From: Flavobacteriales bacterium UBA7666 | GTDB taxonomy: Bacteria; Bacteroidota; Bacteroidia; Flavobacteriales_D; Crocinitomicaceae | Direction of reading: 5' to 3' | Assembly (NCBI GenBank): GCA_002483265.1 | Contig: DLHO01000028.1 | Span: forward strand, 133,198 to 197,197 | Length of the DNA: 64,000 nt | In this document: in pieces, positions 18,301-26,307 of the stretch | Numbering within the stretch: position 1 is the first letter of the stretch | Layout: each line of letters begins with the position of its first letter | The notes under the pieces: generated by a model | What the model saw: the letters and a program-made list of their open reading frames with translations, nothing else | What the model was told of the DNA's origin: nothing | Database searches by the model: none | Position numbers and translations under genes: made by a program

Positions 18301-19979
18301 GATGCATACCAGGTAAAAACATGGTCTTCCGAAACAACCACCTCTGGTTTTCCATCGCCATTCAGGTCCAGCATGCGTGTATTCGGATCGCTGAAATCAA
18401 TATTCGGAAGGTCTTTAAATGATTGTAATCCGTGCCATTGATTGTCGTCATCCAATTCAAAAAAGCCTCGTGGTTCAGCAGCAAAACTCACCAGTTGTTT
18501 ACTCCCATCTGCATCCAGGTCAGCAAGTTGCAACTGTTTGCCCAATCCTGAAAAGGATGGTTTGGGAGAAACTAATTTTGCACGCTCAAAGTTCCCGTTC
18601 CCCAAGTTGTGTTTATAGTACCAGCCATTTTCATACTCGGTTAGTATACCCGACAACCCTTCATTGTATAAATCCGTGAATTGATAGTTCTGTTCGTCCA
18701 ACCCTACTGGCGCATGAACCAATGCGTCGGGAGAAATTGTTTTTATTTCATCATTCCATTCGTGTTTTTGATACCCGAATGCCAATGGTGGAAAATGCTT
18801 GTGCGAATAACTTCCATCATTCTTTTTGATATAACCGCACGAAGTACTCCCTGTCAAAAAAGTAAAATCTTGCTCAATAGCAGTATCGTAAGTAAAATTG
18901 ATAGATTTTATCAGTGTCCGTTTATCTGATTTATCTGGCTTTACAGCCAATTCCTCAAAAAAATGAAAAAGTAAAACCCGCTTGCAAAGCCTGGTCGTGC
19001 GAATCTCGAAACCGGCTTTGTAGTCTGAAAAAGCATCCGCTCTGAAATCCCAGGGATTTAATTGGTCGAACGGTTCTATATCGGTATCCGTTGTTCCGTA
19101 ATCAAATACGTTTTGAAACAAATAATCTGATTCGGCAGGAAATGCGTCACCGAATTTTTTGTAAGGTGTTTTATTTCCATAGCATATTTTACTGATATAT
19201 CTGTTGGTGTAGGTAATCGAACCGTTTTTGAACCGATTTCGATTGTGCAGCAGTGAATTATCCAAACCAAGTTCATCTTCTTCACTATAGAGATAGTGCG
19301 AACAGTTTCCTTTATCGTCAAACACAAATTCAGGTAGCCATTCATAGATTTTAGTCGAATCTTCCGGGTCTGAAATAACTGCATTTGCAGTCCATCCAAA
19401 AAGTGTTGTAATATTTTCTTTGGTGATTACCCGCCATTTGATAATTCCTGTTGCTTTTTCCATCCAACGTTCAATGCGGGCAAACAATCCTTCAATACGC
19501 GGTTTGTAATTCCGGATAATGTACAATCCATCTCCCGAATCACGCTCATTCAGAACATATTCATTGTCAGGATCCAGTTCAAAAACTCCATCCGTATCCT
19601 TTTTAAACTCAGGAACCAAATCGTCGACTTCTGAGAACAAAAACGTATCGGAATCAATTCCATCCAGGTATTGGGGTAATCCCTGATCTGTTTTTCGTTT
19701 AATGGAACTCAGACTCAAATTCCAGCCTAATCCGAAGATTCCATTGCCAGCACCGGAATTATATGAAAGATTCAGAACCGGTTCTGCTCCTCTGGTAGAA
19801 GAAACCGGCAGGGGAATTGAAAAAGAAGAGGTTCCATTAACCGCATTTACGGAAAACTTTTCATCGATTGACTTGATTGCTCCTCCACCTTTCGGCAATG
19901 AAATAGCAGGAACGTCAATAGCGTTTGATTTGGTCTTTCCACCATCAGTTTTTAGGAATGAAGCTTGCGTATCTTTCAT
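12360..19979 (-). CDS. TcB-TcC fusion with Rhs core and variable C-terminal toxin
   Basis: The 2539-residue protein joins the B and C subunits of a Tc complex, which form the shell that holds the toxin. An SpvB-type N-terminus with SLSYNSGAGNGIFGLGW-like residues occupies about 30-330. FG-GAP/VCBS calcium-like motifs (DLDADGSKQ, DLNGDGKPE, DMSGDGLID, DIDGSGTAD) lie at about 485-660. TcdB-middle regions and many Rhs/YD repeats follow. The Rhs core RYRYTGMERDEETG...ARYYLPWLGRWLSSDPIG, about 2178-2223, marks where the C-terminal toxin is cut off in known TcC proteins. Residues 2225-2539 differ in composition: an Ala-rich hydrophobic stretch, a Pro-rich linker, then a domain with VYVTYTRYN, YSGRTS and GREQQMIDYFG. 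I read that domain as a possible GIY-YIG/URI nuclease. The gene heads the operon. Confidence 0.93.
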   Translation of the reverse strand: MKDTQASFLKTDGGKTKSNAIDVPAISLPKGGGAIKSIDEKFSVNAVNGTSSFSIPLPVSSTRGAEPVLNLSYNSGAGNGIFGLGWNLSLSSIKRKTDQGLPQYLDGIDSDTFLFSEVDDLVPEFKKDTDGVFELDPDNEYVLNERDSGDGLYIIRNYKPRIEGLFARIERWMEKATGIIKWRVITKENITTLFGWTANAVISDPEDSTKIYEWLPEFVFDDKGNCSHYLYSEEDELGLDNSLLHNRNRFKNGSITYTNRYISKICYGNKTPYKKFGDAFPAESDYLFQNVFDYGTTDTDIEPFDQLNPWDFRADAFSDYKAGFEIRTTRLCKRVLLFHFFEELAVKPDKSDKRTLIKSINFTYDTAIEQDFTFLTGSTSCGYIKKNDGSYSHKHFPPLAFGYQKHEWNDEIKTISPDALVHAPVGLDEQNYQFTDLYNEGLSGILTEYENGWYYKHNLGNGNFERAKLVSPKPSFSGLGKQLQLADLDADGSKQLVSFAAEPRGFFELDDDNQWHGLQSFKDLPNIDFSDPNTRMLDLNGDGKPEVVVSEDHVFTWYASNGREGFEAARVVPKNFDEESGPHIVFADSQQTIYLADMSGDGLIDIIRIRNGEVCYWPNLGYGKFGSKVAFDHAPVFDYPDKFNPAYLRLADIDGSGTADIIYLGKNKFTCWKNLSGNRFGTIPFEITSFPEINDHTKITLSDLLGNGVACIVWSSSLSKDTVAPLKYIDLMNSKKPHILVSYKNNLGKEVSLEYTPSTKFYVADKLAGKSWVTKLHFPIHCISKTITEDKISGHKFTSEYSYHHGYYDHAEREFRGFGMVQQTDAETFEHWVKSGASNITDETLHQEPVITKTWNHTGAFLRNDTILNQFAKDYWYEEIKRQGFPVTHHEVALPDARLVAAPGIDSTLLDNFSMQEWQEAYRSCKGMGLRTEIFAKDAVKFENTDAARKKELTPFSVATHNCVIELLQPKGKNKHAVFVVKESESIFYKYERNAVDPRISHSLNIELDKYGNVLESVSVVYPRLVADSTLPMETRGGQNKTTILYIKNRFTNDVIGNDVYRLRLPSETKTYELKGVSKNGVLYSLNDFMDILLDTNSDTALYHELDKPLSGSTPQKRLIEHVRSTYYRNDLQTGLPPDQLESLAIPYDNYQLAYTKELLQDIYSDKKSDSELVDLMKEGKFFSTDSDTNWWIPSGRMNFIDPDVPWANSLAKARNRFYNPVSYIDPYGAVTRVKFNGADCLFIKETTDALGNKSGVDTFNFRTLSAKRMKDVNGNFSEIISDELGLIKAVAVFGKGDQADELTGISEITDAVESASVLSFFQAADSVNLTTIGKNLLKHATTRFVYDFEVYMATGKPAVVAAISRETHYRKPDKSLNPESKVQISFEYSSGVGEVAMKKVQAEPGLVKQVVVGPGNTVMVTEIDTSKLIPKQLRWIGNGKTIKNNKGNVVKQYEPYFSTTWHYEDYKELVETGVTSIMYYDASSRLIKTELPDGTFSKVEFASWKQEIYDANDTVLESEWYASRMAMSSDPKEKQAALKAAKHANTPHVLHFDTLGRPVLYIDHTKNIQTEADEFLYTRTDLDTEGNLRGVRDARNNSVMLYKYDMLGNLVYQDSMDAGKRWLMINILGSPLRTWDERDHELQHFYDIAHRPLQSVVINTVGKPGDNLLNNIFDRIVYGESLLLADRSNEGLLQAKNILGQVIRHYDTAGFIDTPNYDFKGQPLSNTRKLWRNYKEVVNWTDANLTNLSLILEPGTGFVFETETDALGRITRQTSPDGSVITPSYNESGLLDGEAVLHPGDMLASTYIKKIHYNEKRQREKISYGNNVCTKFHYDKETFKLKKLESKRLLNGEVLQNLHYTYDPVGNITSIEDKAIPISFFANSIIEPISEYTYDALYRLVEAKGRENNTALNFGTCDNWNDKPFMHTVNSGDSLAVRNYTQRYQYDEAGNIKEMKHLASSGNWTRRYEYETGNNRLKSTHIGDNGNPANYTKYKHHEAHGFLRELPHLEQISWNFKEEVVLTSRQKCTDDNIPVITYYQYDGDGQRIRKITENQAEEGDDPTKKEERIYVAGYEWYKKHSGTNAGLERVSLSLVDEGHRFVMVETRNDINDGTQKQLVRYQLHNHLGSASLELDGSSDAKLISYEEYHPFGTTAYQAINAAIKSAAKRYRYTGMERDEETGMEYHSARYYLPWLGRWLSSDPIGIKGGMNLYGYTNNNPVKLKDVSGNQPQPQEIITPETALLAATALQRASLAWGTTAAIFTGGAAGAPVVAAAPVAAPVVASASIAAPTTLVLGYALALSGAMIGALHIHMSRSASIVRYGNPYGMSSTAIAFPVMRAVQEMRHSPFPTPVPLPQPQPDEAPRVRLAGRVYVTYTRYNTATGLTYSGRTSAVIDLNQPWAPQAEAAVRAREANHHIDERTEPTAGSFLPARIDKFAVGYAVDYGQRYRDVAYLAIRGREQQMIDYFGALRLTQQGSSIPLLTFTGGAWSDTNPGAHLTENDVRGIARDNPLGRIFHAASDLAFQPLAPYTGDLAP

Positions 19980-20372
19980 TTCAGTGTTCAGTAAATAGCG
20001 GAATAACAGACTAAATCCACACCAACTAATAGCGAGTTAGTAACAGATGAACACTTCTTATCCAGTGAATAGAAAGCTGCCTTGCAGTTCCGAATGGTTT
20101 TCAGTTTTAAAAGTATATGGAATTATTTTAGCCGGAATTACGGAAAACCACATTTCCGGATTGTAATTGATTGATTAGAGGCTTTTAATGACCAATTGAC
20201 ACAAATGAATGATTATTTTCAAACTACTTAATCGACTGATAATCAATATAAGTTCTGAAATTAGTTGGTAAAAGTGAATGTTTAGGAAGAAAAGCCATTC
20301 TCATAACACTTCTCTACATTACGGAAATCTATGCGAAGCTTTACGAAATTTTTCAAAATTACGACTAAAACA
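19980..20372. other. Intergenic region upstream of the Tc operon
   Basis: About 390 bases between the start of the TcB-TcC gene and the end of the next minus-strand gene. It must hold the promoter of the toxin operon. I see no convincing TAnnTTTG element, operator palindrome or small gene in it. Confidence 0.5.
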
Positions 20373-20406
20373 AAACCCCGATCCTGCATACGCAAAACCG
20401 GGGTTT
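20373..20406 (-). terminator. Rho-independent terminator of the BNR/PKD gene
   Basis: On the minus strand AAACCCCG pairs with CGGGGTTT around an 18-base loop and is followed by TTGTTTTAG. It begins 17 bases after the stop codon of the gene to its right. Confidence 0.75.
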
Positions 20407-20423
20407 CCTTATATAATATATAT

Positions 20424-23400
20424 TTACCGTTCCAATACAATCGGAACAGTCTGCCGCCCATTTGCAGCTATTACTTTAACGCTGTATGCTCCATTGGCCA
20501 TGTCTGAAATATTTATCTTCACGGTAGTGTTTTTGGAATCTTTGATTTCTCGTACAACCCTGCCTTTGCTATCGTAAATGATAATATTCTCTATGATCAA
20601 CTTTCCGGCATCAACTGTAAACAATCCGTTTGATGGATTCGGATAAATTGAAACAAATGATAATTCACTTTCCTTAATTCCCAAACAATCATCAACCTGT
20701 ACATCAATCGACGCAGTTCCTGAACAACCATTTCCATCCGTAAATAAATAGGTCAGCGTAGTTACACCTGTTCCAGCAATAGCAGGACTGAATTGCCCGC
20801 CACTTACACCGTTTCCGCTATAAGTTCCTCCAGCCGGAGTTCCTTGAGTAAGGGTGAATGCGGCATCATCCAGACAAAGATTTGCAATGGCTGCAAATGT
20901 GACAGTCGGATTCGGGTTAATGACCACTGTTGTCCCCGTAGAAGCTGATGTACAAGTCCCATTTGAGACCGTTACTGTATAGGTTCCTGCAGCCGAAACG
21001 GTGATTGAAGGGGTAGTTTCTCCATTTGACCAAGTATTATCGGTTACAGCTGATGATGTCAATGTTACACTGTTACCTGAACAAAATGTAGTTGGTCCTC
21101 CTGCAGTAATAGTTGGCACTGCAGGTGTTCCTGTCACAGTTACATCATGTGTTGTCACTCCTCCGCCATTAACAGTTAGAGTGATTGTTTTCGTTCCTGA
21201 GGAAGAATAAGAAACCGTATGAGGACCAATACCTGTTGCTGTTGCTGGTGTAGCTCCTGGTCCAAAATCCCAGTCCCAAGAAGTAACAACTCCGATAGAA
21301 GCATCTGTTACAGTTACATTTTCTCCCGTACAAACTGCTGAAGGCGCTGCACCGAAATTAGGTCCGGGAGCTGCAATAACACCTGTCAGATTAATATTAT
21401 CTATATATATGTTTTGTCCGAAATGACCTCTGTTTTGGAAACTTATCATCACGTTTTGGTTCCCAATGTAAGGACTTAAGTCTACAGTTTCTGTACGCCA
21501 TTGAGAAGGTGTTGGCACAAATCCATCCGGAGTATAATCTCCCGGAACTGTTGATAATGCATTCCCGCCCTTATAGTAAACCGTAGTAAACGTTGCACCA
21601 CAATCTGTTGAAACCAGCACTGCAAGCGAATCCGAATTCACACCTGAATACCTTCTGAATGCAACATCAAAATTTAAAGTAGCGCTTGATACTCCCGTGA
21701 AGTCATAAGTACTACTTCTCATTTCATCGTGATTCCCATTGTAAAAATCATAGTTCCTGTACTGCATACTTTGTGTTGAACCCTGAGATCCGACAACTGC
21801 GTTGCGCTCCCATAATTCCGAAACATTTGCTACGTTGACCTGACTCCAACCCAATGGTGGAAACGCCGTAGTAACAAATCCTTCAGTTAACGGCAAAGCA
21901 AGCTGCGTGTTTACCTGAACAAATACAGCAATTGTTTTCGTGGATGTATTATTTAATGCATCAGTTGCAGTTAGTGTTACATTATAGGTTCCGGTTGAAG
22001 GGTAAGTTACATTTACACTGGCCGCAGTTGAAGTTGCCGGTGTTCCTCCGGAGAAACTCCAAGAATAAGTAATGGGTGTATTATTGGCACCTAAACATGC
22101 CTGAGTATAAAGAACGGAAGAATTGTCACAATCAATCGCACTATCTCCAACCACAATATTTGCAGCAAAAGGTCTCAGGTTATCAAATGAAGATTCCCAA
22201 ATGGCGCGACCAAAGCTTGCATATCTGATTCTCGCCTGATTGGTCCCATCATCAAACATGGAAAATTCGGTCGGAGATTTTCTTGCAGGCAAATTCGTAC
22301 TATAATTCGTCCAAGTTACTGCACCTGCTTTTTTGTAATAAACCGCATTATTTGTAGCAATAAACACTAATTCTTCTGTCCCGCCGAATTGTTCCGCCAA
22401 AATTCGTCTGTGGTTCACATTCGGAAGGTTGTAAGTTACGTTTGTCCAGGTTGCCCCGGCGTCTGCTGATCTGTAAACAGCATTGTTTTCCGATACATAA
22501 ACGATATCTGCATTATTGGCTATGGCCGCAACACTTCCAAGCGAACTCGCTGATCCTGGTGGAGTGCGTAAAATAAATGTTGGACTTGCAGCTAAAGCAT
22601 TAGATGATACATATACATCTCCATTTGAAACCAACACGTATAAACGATTTGGATCAGCAATACTGCTGTGTATATCCACGATTGTTTGATTGAACGTCGA
22701 TATTTGAGTCCATGTTGGAGTTCCGGCTGCCAGATTTGTGGTACGATAAACATCTGTTACCCCAACAAATCCTAAATTGACATTTGTACGGTTAAATCCA
22801 AAGGCATTCCAATTGGTTGTAGGAAGACCATATCCTCCAGTTGGCCCTGTATGATTGAGTTGTCGATCTGTTCCATCAAAATAAATGTTCCCGTTATAGT
22901 CACACTGCCTCTTATCATAATCATCCCCGCCTCCAGTTGTAAACCAGCCGGTTGCATTCGCGATAACGCGTCCATTATCCTGCGTTCCGATGGAAATGAA
23001 ATTTTTATCAATCTGGCTACCGATACCACATTTGTTACCTATTTCATAAGCGTAAAGTCCATTACTTTTTGGAGTCCATACGTTTCCTCCATCAAGACTT
23101 ATCCAAACCCCGCCATCATTCATACTATACAATTTGTTTCTGTTGAATGGCGCCTGCTGAATCTGGTGCATATCCGTGTGACATTTTTCCCACCAGTGGG
23201 TTAGCAACGTCCAGGTAGCTCCGCTATTTGTTGAATACCAGGTACAATGTGCCTGCAACCATAATTTAGACGGATCCACAAGATCTACCGTAATGGTGTG
23301 ATTGTAATTTCCCTGACCACCTTCGGTTACATCATCGTCGTAAAAAGTAATATACGGGCTTCCCTCTGCTTTTTGGGTACTGAAAGTCAATCCACCATCA

Positions 23401-24185
23401 GTTGATTTCAGAATAATACCTCCGCCCCCAACAACTGATAAATACACAATATTTGGATTGGCAGGAGTTACACCAATGCGTGAGCCCGACTGTATGTTTG
23501 CTGTTGAAGCAATAACTCCGTTGGTTATTTGTGTCCAGGATGTTCCAAAGTTTGTCGATCGGTAAAAGCGCGGAACATCTTCTTCAGTACAAGCGTATAC
23601 AATTTGAGAATTTGTCGCTGTATTCACTTTCATGTCGGTAAAAGGAATATTTGTAGCAGTCGATGCTGTCCAGTTATTTCCACCATCTGTAGACTTATAG
23701 ATTCCTTTATTGGTGGCAGCAATGTATTGCAAAGAATTTGTTGAATTTTGAATAATTTCAATGACCAAACAGTTTGTCAAACTAGTAGCAGTAAACGTTG
23801 CACCGCCATCATTAGATTTTCTTAATCCAGCTGAACTATTTGAATAATAATTAGCGTCACCTGTTCCTAAAAGCAAATGTTGATCATTGGTATAATCAAT
23901 ACAAATTGAAGCACAGTTATTCGTTAATACATCCGTTCCCGGAGCAACGACCCAATTAGTCCCCTGATCTGTAGATAGGAATAATCCACCTTCACCGGTA
24001 ACCGCATAGTATTTATTGGTATCGGAAGGGTGAAATTTCATTTGGCTGATTCTGCAGAACCCGTGTATTTGCCCTGAATTGTTCGTCGGGAAATTCGTTC
24101 CGCCAGGAACCGGTGTCCAGTTTGCCAATTGCGCATGAGAGTAGATACTCAACAGCATTGCGCAGATAAGTAGTATTTTTTTCAT
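20424..24185 (-). CDS. T9SS-sorted BNR/sortilin-repeat and PKD protein
   Basis: This 1253-residue secreted protein starts with a clear signal peptide (MKKILLICAMLLSIYSHAQ). Residues about 20-680 form a beta-propeller of BNR/VPS10-type repeats of the form S-T-D-x-G-x-x-W, for example LFLSTDQGTNW, IYKSTDGGNNW and VYRSADAGATW. A PKD domain (about 690-770) follows. A beta-sandwich region with GWSQVNVANVSELWERN and many D/S residues resembles MAM or cleaved-adhesin domains. A second PKD and an Ig-like module come next. The C-terminus (from about 1170) is a type A T9SS sorting domain, SIYPNPSNGLF...GAYSVKVIAANG. Such proteins are exported to the surface; the propeller could bind glycans or act as a glycosidase, but no catalytic Asp-box set can be proved. 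It is six bases downstream of a small secreted protein. Confidence 0.88.
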   Translation of the reverse strand: MKKILLICAMLLSIYSHAQLANWTPVPGGTNFPTNNSGQIHGFCRISQMKFHPSDTNKYYAVTGEGGLFLSTDQGTNWVVAPGTDVLTNNCASICIDYTNDQHLLLGTGDANYYSNSSAGLRKSNDGGATFTATSLTNCLVIEIIQNSTNSLQYIAATNKGIYKSTDGGNNWTASTATNIPFTDMKVNTATNSQIVYACTEEDVPRFYRSTNFGTSWTQITNGVIASTANIQSGSRIGVTPANPNIVYLSVVGGGGIILKSTDGGLTFSTQKAEGSPYITFYDDDVTEGGQGNYNHTITVDLVDPSKLWLQAHCTWYSTNSGATWTLLTHWWEKCHTDMHQIQQAPFNRNKLYSMNDGGVWISLDGGNVWTPKSNGLYAYEIGNKCGIGSQIDKNFISIGTQDNGRVIANATGWFTTGGGDDYDKRQCDYNGNIYFDGTDRQLNHTGPTGGYGLPTTNWNAFGFNRTNVNLGFVGVTDVYRTTNLAAGTPTWTQISTFNQTIVDIHSSIADPNRLYVLVSNGDVYVSSNALAASPTFILRTPPGSASSLGSVAAIANNADIVYVSENNAVYRSADAGATWTNVTYNLPNVNHRRILAEQFGGTEELVFIATNNAVYYKKAGAVTWTNYSTNLPARKSPTEFSMFDDGTNQARIRYASFGRAIWESSFDNLRPFAANIVVGDSAIDCDNSSVLYTQACLGANNTPITYSWSFSGGTPATSTAASVNVTYPSTGTYNVTLTATDALNNTSTKTIAVFVQVNTQLALPLTEGFVTTAFPPLGWSQVNVANVSELWERNAVVGSQGSTQSMQYRNYDFYNGNHDEMRSSTYDFTGVSSATLNFDVAFRRYSGVNSDSLAVLVSTDCGATFTTVYYKGGNALSTVPGDYTPDGFVPTPSQWRTETVDLSPYIGNQNVMISFQNRGHFGQNIYIDNINLTGVIAAPGPNFGAAPSAVCTGENVTVTDASIGVVTSWDWDFGPGATPATATGIGPHTVSYSSSGTKTITLTVNGGGVTTHDVTVTGTPAVPTITAGGPTTFCSGNSVTLTSSAVTDNTWSNGETTPSITVSAAGTYTVTVSNGTCTSASTGTTVVINPNPTVTFAAIANLCLDDAAFTLTQGTPAGGTYSGNGVSGGQFSPAIAGTGVTTLTYLFTDGNGCSGTASIDVQVDDCLGIKESELSFVSIYPNPSNGLFTVDAGKLIIENIIIYDSKGRVVREIKDSKNTTVKINISDMANGAYSVKVIAANGRQTVPIVLER

Positions 24186-24191
24186 CGGAAA

Positions 24192-24716
24192 TTACTTTTT
24201 TGGAGTATTGAGTTCTTCTATTTTTTTTAGCTCTTTGGATTGAGCATCAATTATCTTCTGCTGTTCTTCAGGAGAAACAATTCGACCATCCTCAAGAACC
24301 CAAGGTTTAACGGCTTTGATCCATCCTTTAAACGCACGAACTTGAGAAGCATAAAGCAGTGTTTCATCGGGTTTCCCGTTTCGTTTTCTCTTTTTTTCTT
24401 TTCGGGCATGCTCACGGATACGTTCCTCCCTCGATTCTTCGTCTTGTTCTAAACCAACTTCTCTTTCGAATGTATCTGTCTCGTGATTCTCAAAGGGTTC
24501 TTCAGGCAATATGCGATCCTTCCAGAATAGGCGGAATGCTTCTATTGTTTGATAATAGTTCGCATTTGGATCATTCATCATTTCAATCCAAATCGGTTCT
24601 TTTCGAAATTTTCTGGGATTATATGTCTTTGTTTCATCCTGCCCAAGACAGGTAAAATTTACACACATAAAAAGCAGGAACATAAGCTTTATTCCTATTT
24701 GCCGTTTGCCGTTCAT
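24192..24716 (-). CDS. Small secreted charged protein, partner of the BNR protein
   Basis: I choose the ATG at 24716 (MNGKRQIGIKLMFLLFMCVNFTCLGQ), which gives a good signal peptide ending near CLG-Q; the longer frame up to 24773 adds a charged leader that would hide it. The mature part (about 150 residues) is very rich in Glu, Lys and Arg, with a probable helical segment REERIREHARKEKKRKR and a Trp-rich part (KGWIKAVKPWVLEDG). I do not recognise a family. The gene ends six bases before the T9SS BNR protein, so the two are co-transcribed. It may be a periplasmic partner of the larger protein, which is inference from position. Confidence 0.68.
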   Translation of the reverse strand: MNGKRQIGIKLMFLLFMCVNFTCLGQDETKTYNPRKFRKEPIWIEMMNDPNANYYQTIEAFRLFWKDRILPEEPFENHETDTFEREVGLEQDEESREERIREHARKEKKRKRNGKPDETLLYASQVRAFKGWIKAVKPWVLEDGRIVSPEEQQKIIDAQSKELKKIEELNTPKK

Positions 24717-25180
24717 AAATATTAGTTTTATTGGTTTTTTTCTGTTGCTTTTTAAATGTCTAAAAAACAACATTTTCAGGTTTGAAAGTTAACAAACTTC
24801 CTTTCCATAATTAAAAAACAAACAATTACCTTAAAACATGACCTGAATGTTGTATTTCCAACTTAACACCCTATTTTGTTCAAATTTCGAGCCAATTGAT
24901 TTTTGGTGTTTTTTTTCTATCTGAAATCTCCTCTAAATAAAAAAATAGTACCTACAACTGAGTAATCATCAAAATATTAAAACAAAACTACACTCTTTTA
25001 TTTCGTCTCGATTGGTACAGGAAATCCGACAATTGCTATATCAATAATGTGTATACAACTAAATTTTGGACATTACCATTTCGACTAAATCGATCTAGGA
25101 TTCAAATAATGAAGTAGAAGTTAGCGCTTTAATTGTTATACCAGAGCTTCAAAATGATTCTAATTGATAAGAAAATGAGT
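24717..25180. other. AT-rich intergenic region
   Basis: About 460 bases between two minus-strand genes. It probably holds the promoter of the BNR operon. I see no coding frame, strong hairpin or repeat in it. Confidence 0.5.
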
Positions 25181-25960
25181 TTACAAAATTCCAGTCATTA
25201 AGAAGATGGAAAATAGTAAAAGCATGATTGCAACGAAATTTTGGAGAAATCGGATAGTTACTTTCTTCAATAGCTTGTTTCCGACGTATGCTCCTAAAAA
25301 AGCGGATAAAACGGCCATCGTCAAGAGTAAATAATCCAGTTTATCGTGATGCTTTACAATATCCGATGAATAAATCCCTAACCTAGAAATATCAATTAAA
25401 ATAGCGATCACTACACCAGTCGCAACAAATTGCTCTTTTGACAAACCTGCACGTATCAAAAATGCCGTTCTAAGTGCTCCTTGGTTTCCCGATAATCCAC
25501 CAAAAAAACCACTCAAAAATCCCCCCAAAGGAATATACCTCTTGTTAAACTCCAGTTTCGATAAGCTGGGAATGATATCAAAAAGCGCAAAAAAGAAAAG
25601 CAATCCTCCAACTATAAGCTTCGTAATTGTAACACTAGCAGTGATATTAAACAGGGAATACACTAGTATTGGCTCCATATCGGATATGAGGGTCAAAATG
25701 GATGCACCGATAAATGCCGACACAATTGCCGGGATACCAAACTTTAATACAATGTTCCGGTTTGCATTTTTTCCTACTAAATAGAGTTTAAATGCGTTGT
25801 TGAGGAAGTGAACAATGGCCGTTAATGAAATAGCAAGTTCCAAAGGAAAGAAAATAGCAAATATGGGAACCAAAATAGTTCCGAGACCAAAGCCCGAAAA
25901 AAACGTTAGTCCGGAACCAAGTAATGAAAAAAAGCAAATTGTAATATACTCAACCATCAT
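25181..25960 (-). CDS. TSUP family membrane permease (TauE/SafE)
   Basis: The 259-residue protein has about eight hydrophobic segments and the two-halved pattern of the TauE/SafE sulfite exporter family: LLGSGLTFFSGFGLGTILVPIF at the N-terminus (shown here as its gist, a glycine-rich first helix) and GGFLSGFFGGLSGNQGALR after the midpoint. These glycine-rich loops mark the two repeats. Family members export sulfite, sulfonates or other small anions, and the substrate here is unknown. The gene stands alone on the minus strand, divergent from the TonB receptor. Either of the first two Met codons can be the start. Confidence 0.85.
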   Translation of the reverse strand: MMVEYITICFFSLLGSGLTFFSGFGLGTILVPIFAIFFPLELAISLTAIVHFLNNAFKLYLVGKNANRNIVLKFGIPAIVSAFIGASILTLISDMEPILVYSLFNITASVTITKLIVGGLLFFFALFDIIPSLSKLEFNKRYIPLGGFLSGFFGGLSGNQGALRTAFLIRAGLSKEQFVATGVVIAILIDISRLGIYSSDIVKHHDKLDYLLLTMAVLSAFLGAYVGNKLLKKVTIRFLQNFVAIMLLLFSIFLMTGIL

Positions 25961-26307
25961 AATTATCTCTTACTGAACCGCAGAATAAAATTGCATAAAC
26001 AAATTCAAAAGTATCTTAAAATGAGTTTTAAAGTTAAGCGCTGTAAACCTTTTTTTATATACGTAAAACTTTTAGTCCATATAAAACATCCAATACTCTG
26101 ACAGACTAAACTCCAACCAAACAGTAGGAAAAATCAAAAACCATTAGGTGAGAAGTCTTTGCAGGCTGATCTAATTTCTTTTAGATTCAAATCCAAGAAT
26201 AGGATATTATTTTGTGGGTATTTTGTTTGACAATGTTAAAAAAACAGATTACTTAGCGCTCAAATTGTTAATTATTGCGATAAAACCCTTATTTCCAAAT
26301 CCTCATC
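25961..26307. other. Divergent promoter region, TSUP permease and TonB receptor
   Basis: About 350 AT-rich bases between divergent genes, so both promoters must be here. A TTTG at about 26230 followed by TACTTAG some 20 bases on is a weak match to the Bacteroidota promoter pattern. I see no Fur-box-like palindrome and no coding frame. Confidence 0.4.
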
